From: Acidobacteriota bacterium
GTDB lineage: Bacteria; Acidobacteriota; Terriglobia; Terriglobales; Acidobacteriaceae
Length of the DNA: 13,322 bases
Assembly (NCBI GenBank): GCA_021819255.1
Contig: JAKART010000020.1
Location: 1-13,322 of the forward strand
Direction of reading: 5' to 3'
Position numbers and translations under genes: made by a program. Of the stretch, positions 1 to 7,060 are shown piece by piece. Under the pieces are notes generated by a model. That model did no database searches, was not told the origin of the DNA, and saw nothing but the letters and a program-made list of their open reading frames with translations. Each line of letters begins with the position of its first letter. Position 1 is the stretch's first letter.

Positions 1-116
1 TAGACCATTTTCCCTGATGATGGGTGTACGGAAGCGGGCGTTCCGTGGCGTTTTCATTGAGGAAAACGCCCACAGGAGTCGTTCCCCTTGCTTACACCTT
101 CAGGGAAAATGGTCTA
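1..116 (+). repeat. Large palindromic repeat element, copy A
   Basis: The stretch is bounded by a perfect 17-bp inverted repeat: TAGACCATTTTCCCTGA at 1-17 and its exact reverse complement at 100-116. At its centre is a second perfect inverted repeat, GGCGTTTTC at 47-55 and GAAAACGCC at 62-70, with a 6-nt loop. A weaker pairing lies between (GGTGTA at 23-28 with TACACC at 93-98), so the whole element could fold as one long imperfect hairpin. A second member of the same family lies at 6055-6164 in opposite orientation: the central hairpins match at 22 of 24 positions, and TGATGGGT directly follows the outer arm in both. No coding capacity is evident. The window starts at the arm, so the left boundary could extend further. 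A MITE-like, REP-like or structured-RNA element are all possible; I cannot assign it to a named family. Confidence 0.8.
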
Positions 117-465
117 GGTCCATCTTGGCGCCGGTGGAGCATGGAGCCAGGCCGCCGTCGGTTGTTTTCTCCCCGAAGCCTCCACCCCCGGCTCGAAGAA
201 ATTGGCCGCAGCAGAAGAGCCGTGCTGAGTCTGCAAACCAGCGCGCTGACCGGTTATCGCATCCCAGAAAAACAGCCGGAAAGACAGCCAGAGAGATAGA
301 TCGATCCGCATCTTCCGAACCGGCTTCTTCCGCCAGCGCGGCCGGAATAAGGATCCAAACGCGAACGTGCCGTTCCATTCCGGCGCTTTCGCGGCAGGCG
401 CTCCCCTGCAACCTTTCTGCCACCGTCGCCGTTGATCTGCGTCACCTGCTACTCTTGAATCAGGG
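117..465. other. Intergenic region upstream of the prenyl synthase, no gene seen
   Basis: This stretch of about 350 bp holds open frames on both strands, but none has a recognisable product, a ribosome binding site or a compositional reason to be real, and they overlap each other. I see no tRNA-like or other RNA gene. It presumably carries the promoter of the prenyl synthase. A weak candidate is TTGATC near 432-437 followed after 17 bp by TTGAAT near 455-460, which would place the transcript start almost at the ATG at 466. That is a guess from hexamers only. Confidence 0.4.
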
Positions 466-1470
466 ATGAGCACGATCTCCATCGCGACAGCCGCCGAGGT
501 CTTTGAGCTTCTCAAGGACGATCTGGCGGCGATTGAAGTCGAATTCGCCCGACAGTCAAGCTCTCCGGTCGCGGTCGTCACCGACATCGCCAACTACCTG
601 ATCGCCGGCGGAGGCAAGCGCATCCGCCCACTGCTGCTTCTTCTCTCAGCCAAGAGCCTCGACTGCCGGAGCGAAGCGCGCATCCGCATGGGCGCCGTAG
701 TCGAGATGCTCCATACCGCTACCCTGGTGCATGACGACATCATCGATGAGGCCAACCTGCGCCGCGGCCGACCCTCTTCGAACACCACCTGGGGCAACGC
801 CAAGTGCGTGCTGGCAGGCGACTGGCTTTACATGCAAGCCTTCCGCACCGCCCTGGACGAGCGGAACTTTCGCATCCTTGATCTGCTGATCTCTCTCACC
901 CAGGAGATGGTGGAAGGCGAGCTGCTCCAGATGGAGAAGCTGGGGCATCTGATCAACGAGGAAGAGTACTTTGACCTGATTTATCGCAAAACTGCCTGCC
1001 TCTTCAAGGTATCGATGCAACTGGGAGCGGTCATCGCAGACTCAGCATTTGCGGCCGCCGCCATCTCCTTCGAGGATTCCCTCGGCGAGTATGGGCGCAA
1101 CCTTGGCCTGGCGTTTCAGATCGTCGACGATGTTCTGGATCTGACGGCCAACGACGAGGTGCTGGGGAAACCGTCCGCCTCCGACTTGCGAGAGGGAAAG
1201 GCGACCTTGGCGGTAATCCACGCCCTGGAGCGCGGCACGGGAGCTGATCGTGAAGCGATCCGCACGGTACTCGCCGATCGCAGCTTTGTGCGCATCAGTC
1301 GCGCCGATATCCTCGAGATCCTGAACCGCCACGGATCCATCGCGTATGCCATGGATACGGCCTGTGCCTACGCTGAAGCCGCCCGTCAGTCAGTCTCCGA
1401 CCTTCCCGAGAGCGAGTACAAACGCGCTCTGCTTTGGGTCCCCGGCTTCGTCACCAGCCGCAGCCGCTGA
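466..1470 (+). CDS. Long-chain polyprenyl diphosphate synthase (IspB/HepT type)
   Basis: The predicted enzyme condenses isopentenyl diphosphate units head-to-tail onto an allylic starter to make the long prenyl chain of a respiratory quinone (probably menaquinone). It is a soluble trans-prenyltransferase of 334 aa, normal for the family. Visible motifs are GGGKRIRP (48-55), the first aspartate-rich motif DDIID (90-94), an RRGRP segment (99-103) and the second aspartate-rich motif DDVLD (221-225), followed by a GKP...DLREGKATLAV segment (234-250). The residues before the first motif (HTATLVHDD) are small rather than aromatic, as in octaprenyl/heptaprenyl synthases, so a long product is expected rather than farnesyl or geranylgeranyl diphosphate. 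Exact chain length cannot be read from sequence. The ATG at 466 is preceded immediately by CAGGG, too close for a normal ribosome site. The gene stands alone and converges on xseB. Confidence 0.93.
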   Translation: MSTISIATAAEVFELLKDDLAAIEVEFARQSSSPVAVVTDIANYLIAGGGKRIRPLLLLLSAKSLDCRSEARIRMGAVVEMLHTATLVHDDIIDEANLRRGRPSSNTTWGNAKCVLAGDWLYMQAFRTALDERNFRILDLLISLTQEMVEGELLQMEKLGHLINEEEYFDLIYRKTACLFKVSMQLGAVIADSAFAAAAISFEDSLGEYGRNLGLAFQIVDDVLDLTANDEVLGKPSASDLREGKATLAVIHALERGTGADREAIRTVLADRSFVRISRADILEILNRHGSIAYAMDTACAYAEAARQSVSDLPESEYKRALLWVPGFVTSRSR

Positions 1471-1550
1471 AAAGCCTTGACCGCATCCCTGCACGATCAT
1501 CGGGCTGCGGCGCGGCGCGCCGGCCGCAAAATTCAGGTAGCCGCGATCCA

Positions 1551-1592
1551 GCGATAAAGCATCTGCGATAAAGCATCTGCGATAAAGCGTCT
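1551..1592. repeat. Three tandem 14-bp repeats
   Basis: The unit GCGATAAAGCATCT occurs three times in direct succession (1551-1564, 1565-1578, 1579-1592). The first two copies are identical and the third differs by one base (GCGTCT at its end). The array lies between the convergent prenyl synthase and xseB genes. A 14-bp unit is not a multiple of three, consistent with non-coding DNA. It could be slippage-generated or a small protein-binding array; nothing in the sequence decides this. Confidence 0.85.
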
Positions 1593-1668
1593 GCATGCGG
1601 GGATCAGCGGAGTCGGCGGCTCAAGCTTGACGGTCGTCCCCCCTGGTGACCCCGGATTCCCGGAAGAG

Positions 1669-1692
1669 CTGCCGGCCGGCATTCGGCGGCAG
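1669..1692. terminator. Hairpin between convergent genes, possible terminator
   Basis: CTGCCGGCCG (1669-1678) and CGGCGGCAG (1684-1692) form a GC-rich stem with one bulged G and a short loop. It lies just past the xseB stop, in the gap between the convergent prenyl synthase and xseB genes. Neither strand shows a clear run of T after the stem, so an intrinsic terminator is possible but not well supported. Confidence 0.3.
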
Positions 1693-1720
1693 GCAAACGG
1701 TAAAGCCCTCTCCCTTACCC

Positions 1721-2002
1721 TTAACCACCTTCGTCCTCATCCAGCGGCTCCTCCCGCCCCTCCGGCTCGGGCTCGGCGACGGAGAGCTCCGGGAGATCTT
1801 CCATTTGGACGGGCCCGGCCCGCTCCGGCTCCAGCAACACCTGGACTCGGCTCTCCGCCTTGGCAAGTTGTTCCTTGCAGGCTCTGGACAACCGCATGCC
1901 TCGCTCGAACAGGCTGACATTCTCTTCCAGCGTCAGATCGCCATGCTCCATGCGCTCGACAACCTTCTCCAACTCTGCCATCTGCTCTTCAAAGCTCGCC
2001 AT
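1721..2002 (-). CDS. xseB: Exodeoxyribonuclease VII small subunit
   Basis: This is the 93-aa small subunit that associates in several copies with the large subunit XseA to form exonuclease VII, which degrades single-stranded DNA to short oligonucleotides during repair. The family signature is clear: FEEQMAELEKVVERMEHGDL (4-23), then LEENVSLFERGMRLSRACKEQLAKAESRVQVLL (about 25-57), the usual helical hairpin. After that comes a C-terminal tail of about 35 residues, rich in Glu, Pro and Asp, longer than the compact core of the family and probably disordered. The ATG at 2000-2002 overlaps the TAA of the upstream one-carbon gene by one base (TAATG), so the gene is probably translated by re-initiation from the same mRNA. 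No xseA is present in the window. Confidence 0.93.
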   Translation of the reverse strand: MASFEEQMAELEKVVERMEHGDLTLEENVSLFERGMRLSRACKEQLAKAESRVQVLLEPERAGPVQMEDLPELSVAEPEPEGREEPLDEDEGG

Positions 2003-3969
2003 TACTTGCTCCTTCTGTCCAGCCCCAGCACCTGGACGGCCAATCCATACTTGCCAAAGGGAGCGCTTACCTGCACACCCTGCACCGCGTCCCGTACGGA
2101 CTCCAGCATCCGCCGAGCGATCGCCACACCCTCGGCCACGGCCGCATCCTTGTCTGGCGCAGCCGCCATGCGCTCCAGAATCTCATCCGGCATGGACACG
2201 CGCAGATCGTTTTTCATGAACTCTGCGTTGCGCAGGCTGGTGAGCGGCCAGATCCCGGCAATCACCGGAATCCGAAAGCCCTCAATGCGGCGCAGAAAAG
2301 CCTCCAGGAGCTGGAGATCGAAGACCGGCTGGGTGATGGCGTACTCCGCCCCCGCCTCTACTTTGCCGGCGAAGCGGCGCACCTCGCGTTCGATGTCGGA
2401 GACCCCTGGATTGGCCGCTACCGCCATCGTAAAACCGGTTGACCCGCCGATGGGATTCTGCCCGATATCCAAACCATGGTTCAGGTCATTCACAATCTTC
2501 ACCAACCCGATCGCATCCACGTCGAACACGGCGGTAGCATCCGGATAGTTGCCCATCTTGGGAGGATCACCCGTCAAGCAAAGGATATTCTTGAGCCCCA
2601 GGGAAGCGATACCCAGAAGCTCGCTCTGGATACCCAGCACGTTGCGGTCTCTGCAGGTAAAGTGCAGGATCGTCTCGACGCCCACCTTCTGCTGGATCTG
2701 CAAGGATAGGCTCTGGGCGCTCATCCGCGCGCTGGCGCGCGGGGAATCCGGCACGTTGATTGCGTCCACTCCGAACTCCGCCAACAAAGCCGCTCCAGCC
2801 AGCTCCTTGCTGCAGTCAATTCCTTTCGGAGGGACGATCTCCACCATGGTCACAAACCGTCCGCCGGCGATCGAGGCTCCGATACGCGATCTCCCCCGCA
2901 GGGGCTCCGGCTCGACGACATCCTCCCGGAAGAGGAAACTCCCGCTCCCGCTTGCGGTCCCTCGGAGCCCTGCTGCAGCCGATCCGCTCACCTCGGCTAC
3001 GGAGCCCTCGCCCGCCCGCTGCGCCCTGGGTGGGGCTGCCGCGCGGGCGGAAGCCTCGCCTGCGTCCTGCGCCGCCATCGCCCGGAGTGCGCTGCGCATG
3101 GCGCGGATGTGCTCCGGTGTCGTTCCGCAGCAGCCTCCCACCCAACTGGCGCCGGCGCGGACAAACTTGCGGGCAAAGCTTCCCATATACTCCGGCGAGG
3201 TGAGATAGATATTGCGCCCCTGGACGCTGCGCGGCGTCCCTGCATTGGGCATGGCGACAACCGGCAGCCGGGTCACTGCCCTGATCCTCTCCACGGCGCT
3301 CAGCACAACCGCGGGGCCGGCGCTGCAGTTGCACCCCACAGCATCGGCGCCCAATGCTTCGATGCGTGCAACAGCCTGCTCCAGGCTGGTTCCGTCCAGG
3401 CAGTTGACATCCTCTCCCAGGGTAAAAAGCACAGCCGTCTTCAACTGCGGAGCCGCCTGACGCGCGGCCAGCAGTGCCTGCTCCGCTTCGTCCATCGACA
3501 TCATGGTCTCCAGCAGAAGCAGATCCACTCCCCCCTCCGCCAGGGCCTGAATCTGTTCGGCATAGGCAGCGCGCGCCTCCTCCGGCCCACGCTCTCCGAG
3601 CGACTCCAGCCGCAGCCCCAGCGGCCCTACCGCGCCGGCTACGAACGCCGGCGTGTGGCGACTCTCCCGGATCGCATCCACGCATTGGCGGGCGAGCGCG
3701 GCTCCGGCCAGATTGAACTCTTTGACCTTCTCCCGCAGACCAAACCGTTGCAGGCGAAAGCGGTTGGCGCCGAACGTATTGGTTTCAATCACATCGGCGC
3801 CGGCCTGCAGATACTGCTGGTGGACCGACCGCACCATCTCCGGCTGGGTGATGTTCAGCTCGTCATAGCACCGGTCAATGAAGACGCCACAGGCGTACAA
3901 CATGGTGCCCATTGCGCCGTCGCATAAGGTGGTTTCACCCTCAAAAAGCCTCTCGATCCCGGCCTTCAT
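2002..3969 (-). CDS. Bifunctional homocysteine S-methyltransferase / 5,10-methylenetetrahydrofolate reductase
   Basis: This cytosolic fusion resembles Bacillus YitJ and joins two methionine-cycle steps. Residues about 5-300 form a homocysteine S-methyltransferase barrel (DGAMGTML near 17-24; zinc-ligand cysteines in NCSAGP, C215, and GGCCGTTP, C280 and C281). Residues about 360-655 form a flavin-dependent MTHFR barrel (VEIVPP with probable catalytic Glu377; ITQPVFD at 545-551). The linker, about 300-350, is rich in Ala, Gly and Arg. I chose the ATG at 3969 because AGGAG lies 4 nt upstream; an in-frame GTG at 3990 would add 7 residues (total 662). No cobalamin-binding domain is present, so the methyl donor is not shown: family members can use S-methylmethionine or methylfolate. 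It is first in a unit with xseB (TAATG overlap). No SAM or cobalamin riboswitch was recognised upstream. Confidence 0.92.
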   Translation of the reverse strand: MKAGIERLFEGETTLCDGAMGTMLYACGVFIDRCYDELNITQPEMVRSVHQQYLQAGADVIETNTFGANRFRLQRFGLREKVKEFNLAGAALARQCVDAIRESRHTPAFVAGAVGPLGLRLESLGERGPEEARAAYAEQIQALAEGGVDLLLLETMMSMDEAEQALLAARQAAPQLKTAVLFTLGEDVNCLDGTSLEQAVARIEALGADAVGCNCSAGPAVVLSAVERIRAVTRLPVVAMPNAGTPRSVQGRNIYLTSPEYMGSFARKFVRAGASWVGGCCGTTPEHIRAMRSALRAMAAQDAGEASARAAAPPRAQRAGEGSVAEVSGSAAAGLRGTASGSGSFLFREDVVEPEPLRGRSRIGASIAGGRFVTMVEIVPPKGIDCSKELAGAALLAEFGVDAINVPDSPRASARMSAQSLSLQIQQKVGVETILHFTCRDRNVLGIQSELLGIASLGLKNILCLTGDPPKMGNYPDATAVFDVDAIGLVKIVNDLNHGLDIGQNPIGGSTGFTMAVAANPGVSDIEREVRRFAGKVEAGAEYAITQPVFDLQLLEAFLRRIEGFRIPVIAGIWPLTSLRNAEFMKNDLRVSMPDEILERMAAAPDKDAAVAEGVAIARRMLESVRDAVQGVQVSAPFGKYGLAVQVLGLDRRSK

Positions 3970-3990
3970 CGATCTCCTGCCCTCTTCCAC

Positions 3991-4224
3991 ATGGAAAGTG
4001 TCTGATCCTCAATCGTATAATGCCCGGTCGCCCAGGCTCCCTCGTCAGACGGATCGAACCCTTAGCGAGAGCCCGGCTGGGCGGGCTGATCCTGGCTGCC
4101 TCCACGAAGGAACTCCAGCCTGCTCCACAGTACCGAGATGCCCTACCCCGCTGTTATACTTGAAGGAAGAAATCGAAGACTCCGCCCCTGCGGCGGCTAC
4201 CGCTTGGAGTGTTGCACATTGAAG
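3991..4224. promoter_or_regulatory. Divergent intergenic region with candidate -10 elements
   Basis: The region separates the minus-strand one-carbon gene from the plus-strand lipoprotein gene and should hold both promoters. A -10-like TATACT lies at 4155-4160 on the plus strand, and a -10-like TATACG on the minus strand (plus-strand CGTATA at 4014-4019). Neither has a convincing -35 at normal spacing. A perfect 6-bp hairpin (AGCCCG at 4070-4075, CGGGCT at 4082-4087) sits in the middle. GGTTCGATCC on the minus strand resembles a tRNA T-loop, but no tRNA fold surrounds it. Confidence 0.3.
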
Positions 4225-5814
4225 ATGAGAAGTTTTCCTGCCCTGGCGGCTTCGGGCATGCTCTTGGCGATGACCCTGCTGGCTCTCTCTGGCTGCTATC
4301 AGGTGGTGCCTTACAAAATTACAACGAACGTGTACTCCAATCGGCCCGTGCCGCCCAGCCACCTCCAGGAGCGCGTCATGGCGGCCTACACCGCCAACGG
4401 AACCACGGGCGGACTTGAGATTATCGATGGCCTGCGCAATCTGCGCGGCAACATACAGAACACCATTCCAGAGTGGAAGATCTCCGGCTACTCCGAGGGA
4501 AATCCCGTCAAGATCATCAACTTCCCGGAAGAGACTACAGGGTATGTGCTCTCCTACAACGACGGCAATCTCACCGCAATCAACTACGGCACGGAGGCTT
4601 CCACCGGAGTGGTCTTGAAGGATGGCGCCTCGCCCCCTTCTGCTGCCGCCGCCCCCGTAGGCACGATGTTCGCCGGTGCGGACGAGCAGGCGGGAATTCT
4701 GATCTTCAGCACGGGCGGCGTCACCTACAACCTGAATCTTCCCGGTGTCGACAAAGCAGTCATCAATCCCGGCGCCAGCGTCGTCCTGGCGATGGTGCAG
4801 AACTCCAACACACTCTATCGCGTTGTGAAGCTGCCCGCGACCTCCATCCCCATCTATCCTCCAGGCTATGTGGACTGTGAGCCGATCCTGCTGCCGGCCT
4901 ACTGCGTTGTCCCGGTAGCCGGAACCTATGACCGCCCGGTGAATGTCATCTTCTCCATCGATGGCAGCACCGCTTACGTCCTCAACTCCGGTCCGGAGAA
5001 TGGCGGAAAGACAGCCAGCGTGGAGTTTCTGCAGACTGCGCAGCTCAACATCAATTTGGTCCCAACGGTAAACCCGCTCAGTTCCGGCGCGCCCAGTCCG
5101 GTATCCCCTCTTCCCAACGGGGTTCCAAACCCGATTCCGATTCCCGGCGGCGTAACGGATGCCATCCCGGGCAGCACCTACCTGTACACTGCCGGTCAGC
5201 AACTCCAGACCTCTGGCCCGTATCAGGGCCACTGGGCCGGCAATCTTACCACCATCAATCTCAGTACCTACAGCGTCAGCAAGCCGATTTCGATCTCGGA
5301 CGGCACGCATAACCGGATGCTGTTCGCGGATAACAACTCGTTGTGGGTGGGATCCTCCAATTGCTCCAACGGCGTCCGCTATGCCACCGCGCAGGCGGAA
5401 CTGGCCTCGCAGGGCTACACCGATCAGGCTGGAAACTACAACTGCCTGACCATGTTGACCACCGGCACGGCTACGCCAACGGCCACCATCATCCCTCAGG
5501 TCGTGCAGTCGAACATCTCTTCGGTAACGCCTGTCACCGTTCCCTATCCCAACACCGATCAGGACATGTACTACTACGGCAGCCTGACCGGCCTGTGCTG
5601 GGTGCAGGACTACTACAAGGTATATACCGCTTACGGTGGCCAACTCCATGGCTTCTATACCGGGCTGAATCCCAACCCTATCCTTCCGATCGAGCAGTTG
5701 CAGGATCAAAATGGGGGCGCGCCGGGTTCAGAGATCAACAATATCAATATGACCATTCAGGGCACAGTGAACGACGTCGCTTACATTGACGCTCTGACCA
5801 ACAGCGCGAACTAA
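4225..5814 (+). CDS. Predicted lipoprotein with beta-propeller-like repeats, function unknown
   Basis: I do not recognise a specific family for this 529-aa protein. The start at 4225 gives a classic lipoprotein signal: MRSFPALAAS, then a hydrophobic stretch, then LSGC with the acylated cysteine at residue 24. An upstream in-frame ATG at 4138 would add 29 non-signal residues and spoil this. The mature protein is rich in Gly, Asn, Thr, Ser and aromatic residues and shows recurring strand-like segments such as GYVLSYNDGNLTAINYG, IFSIDGSTAYVLNSG and LTTINLSTYSVSKPISISDG, which look like blades of a beta-propeller of the YncE/lactonase kind. A Pro-rich insert lies near residues 282-309. A membrane-anchored binding or scaffold role is possible; no catalytic motif is visible. 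The gene stands alone, followed by a strong hairpin at 5867-5897. Confidence 0.8.
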   Translation: MRSFPALAASGMLLAMTLLALSGCYQVVPYKITTNVYSNRPVPPSHLQERVMAAYTANGTTGGLEIIDGLRNLRGNIQNTIPEWKISGYSEGNPVKIINFPEETTGYVLSYNDGNLTAINYGTEASTGVVLKDGASPPSAAAAPVGTMFAGADEQAGILIFSTGGVTYNLNLPGVDKAVINPGASVVLAMVQNSNTLYRVVKLPATSIPIYPPGYVDCEPILLPAYCVVPVAGTYDRPVNVIFSIDGSTAYVLNSGPENGGKTASVEFLQTAQLNINLVPTVNPLSSGAPSPVSPLPNGVPNPIPIPGGVTDAIPGSTYLYTAGQQLQTSGPYQGHWAGNLTTINLSTYSVSKPISISDGTHNRMLFADNNSLWVGSSNCSNGVRYATAQAELASQGYTDQAGNYNCLTMLTTGTATPTATIIPQVVQSNISSVTPVTVPYPNTDQDMYYYGSLTGLCWVQDYYKVYTAYGGQLHGFYTGLNPNPILPIEQLQDQNGGAPGSEINNINMTIQGTVNDVAYIDALTNSAN

Positions 5815-5866
5815 AATCCGCGTGGCCTCCTGGCTGAGCCCGGCGTTCTGCTGAATCCTTCCGGCC

Positions 5867-5897
5867 ACCGGGAGTCCGCCCCGGGAGGACTCCCGGT
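5867..5897. terminator. Strong hairpin after the lipoprotein gene
   Basis: ACCGGGAGTCC (5867-5877) and GGACTCCCGGT (5887-5897) are perfect complements, forming an 11-bp GC-rich stem with a 9-nt loop, 53 bp past the lipoprotein stop codon. Its position and strength suit transcription termination or 3' end protection. No T-run follows on the plus strand, so it is not a textbook intrinsic terminator. Confidence 0.5.
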
Positions 5898-6054
5898 CAG
5901 CGTCATCTCACCGAGATACCGTCACGCGGAGGATTGTTCTCCTGCCTGCCGCGTTCCTTTTTTGCCGTAACGCACGGATTGGCTGCATCTCATCCATTTC
6001 CGGTAAAATCTGGAAGTTCATCGACCTCAAGGTCTTGTCCAAGTTCGCCGCTCA

Positions 6055-6164
6055 AGCATTTTCAGTGTAAGTGCAACGCGACGCCTCGACTTCCATGGGC
6101 GTTTTCCCCGATGAAAACGCCGCTGCACTCCCTCTTCGGTGTACCCATCAACACTGAAAATGCT
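6055..6164 (-). repeat. Large palindromic repeat element, copy B
   Basis: Outer arms AGCATTTTCAGTGT (6055-6068) and ACACTGAAAATGCT (6151-6164) are a perfect 14-bp inverted repeat. The central hairpin is GGCGTTTTC (6098-6106) and GAAAACGCC (6113-6121) with a 6-nt loop. Read on the minus strand it matches copy A at 1-116: the same central stem, TGATGGGT directly after the outer arm, and an AGTCG block on the far side of the central stem. The outer arms share CATTTTC with copy A but then differ, yet each copy remains fully self-complementary. No flanking target duplication is evident. It ends 28 bp before the bshB1 start, so it may lie in that gene's promoter or leader. Confidence 0.8.
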
Positions 6165-6192
6165 ATAGCCCCAGCTGGAATCCGAATCCTCC

Positions 6193-6960
6193 ATGAGTGC
6201 TCCCCAGGCGTCCCCCGCTCCGCATCCTGACTCTTACGAAAGCCAGATCGACGTTCTGGCCATCGCGGCTCATCGCGACGACGTCGAACAGACCTGTGGC
6301 GGGACCCTTCTGGTCCAACAGTCTCTGGGCTGGCGCACTGGCATTCTGGACCTGACCCGTGGAGAGATGGGCACCCGTGGCAGCGCAGAAGATCGTTCTG
6401 CTGAAGCCGCAGAGGCTGCCCGCATCCTGCGCGTCTCTCAGCGCGAGGCTCTGGATCTGCCCGACGGCAACGTTCAGAACACCCCGGAGAACAGGCTCAA
6501 GATCGCGGCCGTGCTGCGCCGTCTTCGTCCTCGCGTCGTCATTCTTCCTTACTGGCAGGGCCGGCACCCCGACCACTATACCGCTTCCACGTTGGGCTAC
6601 GAGGCCTGCTTCGCGGCCGGCTTGGCCCGTCTGGACCTCTCTGCGGAGCATGGCGCTCCGCACCGCCCCTTCAAGATCCTTTACGCCTCGCTCTACGCCG
6701 ATGTCCGCCCGACCTTCGTGGTGGACATCTCAGCCCATATCGAGACACGCCTGCAATCCCTGCTCGCCTATCGCTCCCAATACGGCAATCAGACAGCCGG
6801 AGCCGGACTCTTTGTCCCGGAAGAGGAGATCCGCGAGCGTACCTTTGCCACGGCCCGGCACTACGGTCTGCTGGCGGGCATCCGTTACGCCGAGCCCTTC
6901 GTGCAGCGCGAAGTGGCCTGCATCACGGACCTGATGACCGTGCCCGTGCAAAGCATCTAG
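6193..6960 (+). CDS. bshB1: Bacillithiol biosynthesis deacetylase BshB1 (PIG-L family)
   Basis: This enzyme is predicted to remove the acetyl group from N-acetylglucosaminyl-malate, the second step of bacillithiol synthesis, in the cytosol. At 255 aa it has family length. The zinc motif is AHRDDVE (26-32), where most PIG-L deacetylases have AHPDD; the metal and catalytic residues (H27, D29, D30) are kept. The third ligand probably comes from RHPDH (H128). TRGEMGTRGSAEDR (55-68) with LDLPDG (88-93) and YRSQYG are hallmarks of the BshB1 branch rather than of mycothiol deacetylases or general LmbE proteins. The first 17 residues are a Pro-rich non-conserved extension, so a later start cannot be excluded, but no better start was seen. 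No bshA or bshC lies in the window. The palindromic element ending at 6164 is immediately upstream. Confidence 0.9.
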   Translation: MSAPQASPAPHPDSYESQIDVLAIAAHRDDVEQTCGGTLLVQQSLGWRTGILDLTRGEMGTRGSAEDRSAEAAEAARILRVSQREALDLPDGNVQNTPENRLKIAAVLRRLRPRVVILPYWQGRHPDHYTASTLGYEACFAAGLARLDLSAEHGAPHRPFKILYASLYADVRPTFVVDISAHIETRLQSLLAYRSQYGNQTAGAGLFVPEEEIRERTFATARHYGLLAGIRYAEPFVQREVACITDLMTVPVQSI

Positions 6961-7060
6961 CCGTGCCCGCGGTCATGCGGAAGCGGCAACCGGCAGACTC
7001 TTTTCAGAGCAAGCCATCCGTTGGCGTCGCGACTTCGCATTTCATCGGCGCAACGGAGCT

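Noticed and set aside
17..593. Several open frames on both strands upstream of and into the prenyl synthase gene
   Set aside because: They overlap the palindromic element or the start of a clear gene, lack ribosome sites, and encode low-complexity Arg/Ser/Pro-rich sequences with no similarity I recognise.
2816..3685. A 289-codon minus-strand frame inside the one-carbon fusion gene
   Set aside because: It lies in another reading frame of the same strand as a well-supported enzyme and is Gly/Arg-rich with no domain.
4047..4075. tRNA-like GGTTCGATCC on the minus strand
   Set aside because: The flanking bases do not form a 5-bp T-stem, and no anticodon arm or acceptor stem is present at the expected spacing.
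3990..4140. A SAM, SAH or cobalamin riboswitch in front of the methionine-cycle gene
   Set aside because: I looked for the conserved core sequences of these classes on the minus strand and found none; only a short generic hairpin is present. A covariance-model scan would settle it.
4045..5709. A 554-codon open frame on the minus strand opposite the lipoprotein gene
   Set aside because: It almost fully overlaps a gene with a convincing lipoprotein signal, shows no recognisable domain, and its Arg/Gly/Val/Asp-rich composition is what the antisense frame of a GC-rich gene gives.
1..6164. The two palindromic elements as ends of one composite transposon
   Set aside because: The DNA between them carries only housekeeping-type genes and a lipoprotein, with no transposase, and no target duplication is visible at copy B. 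Independent copies of a dispersed repeat fit better.
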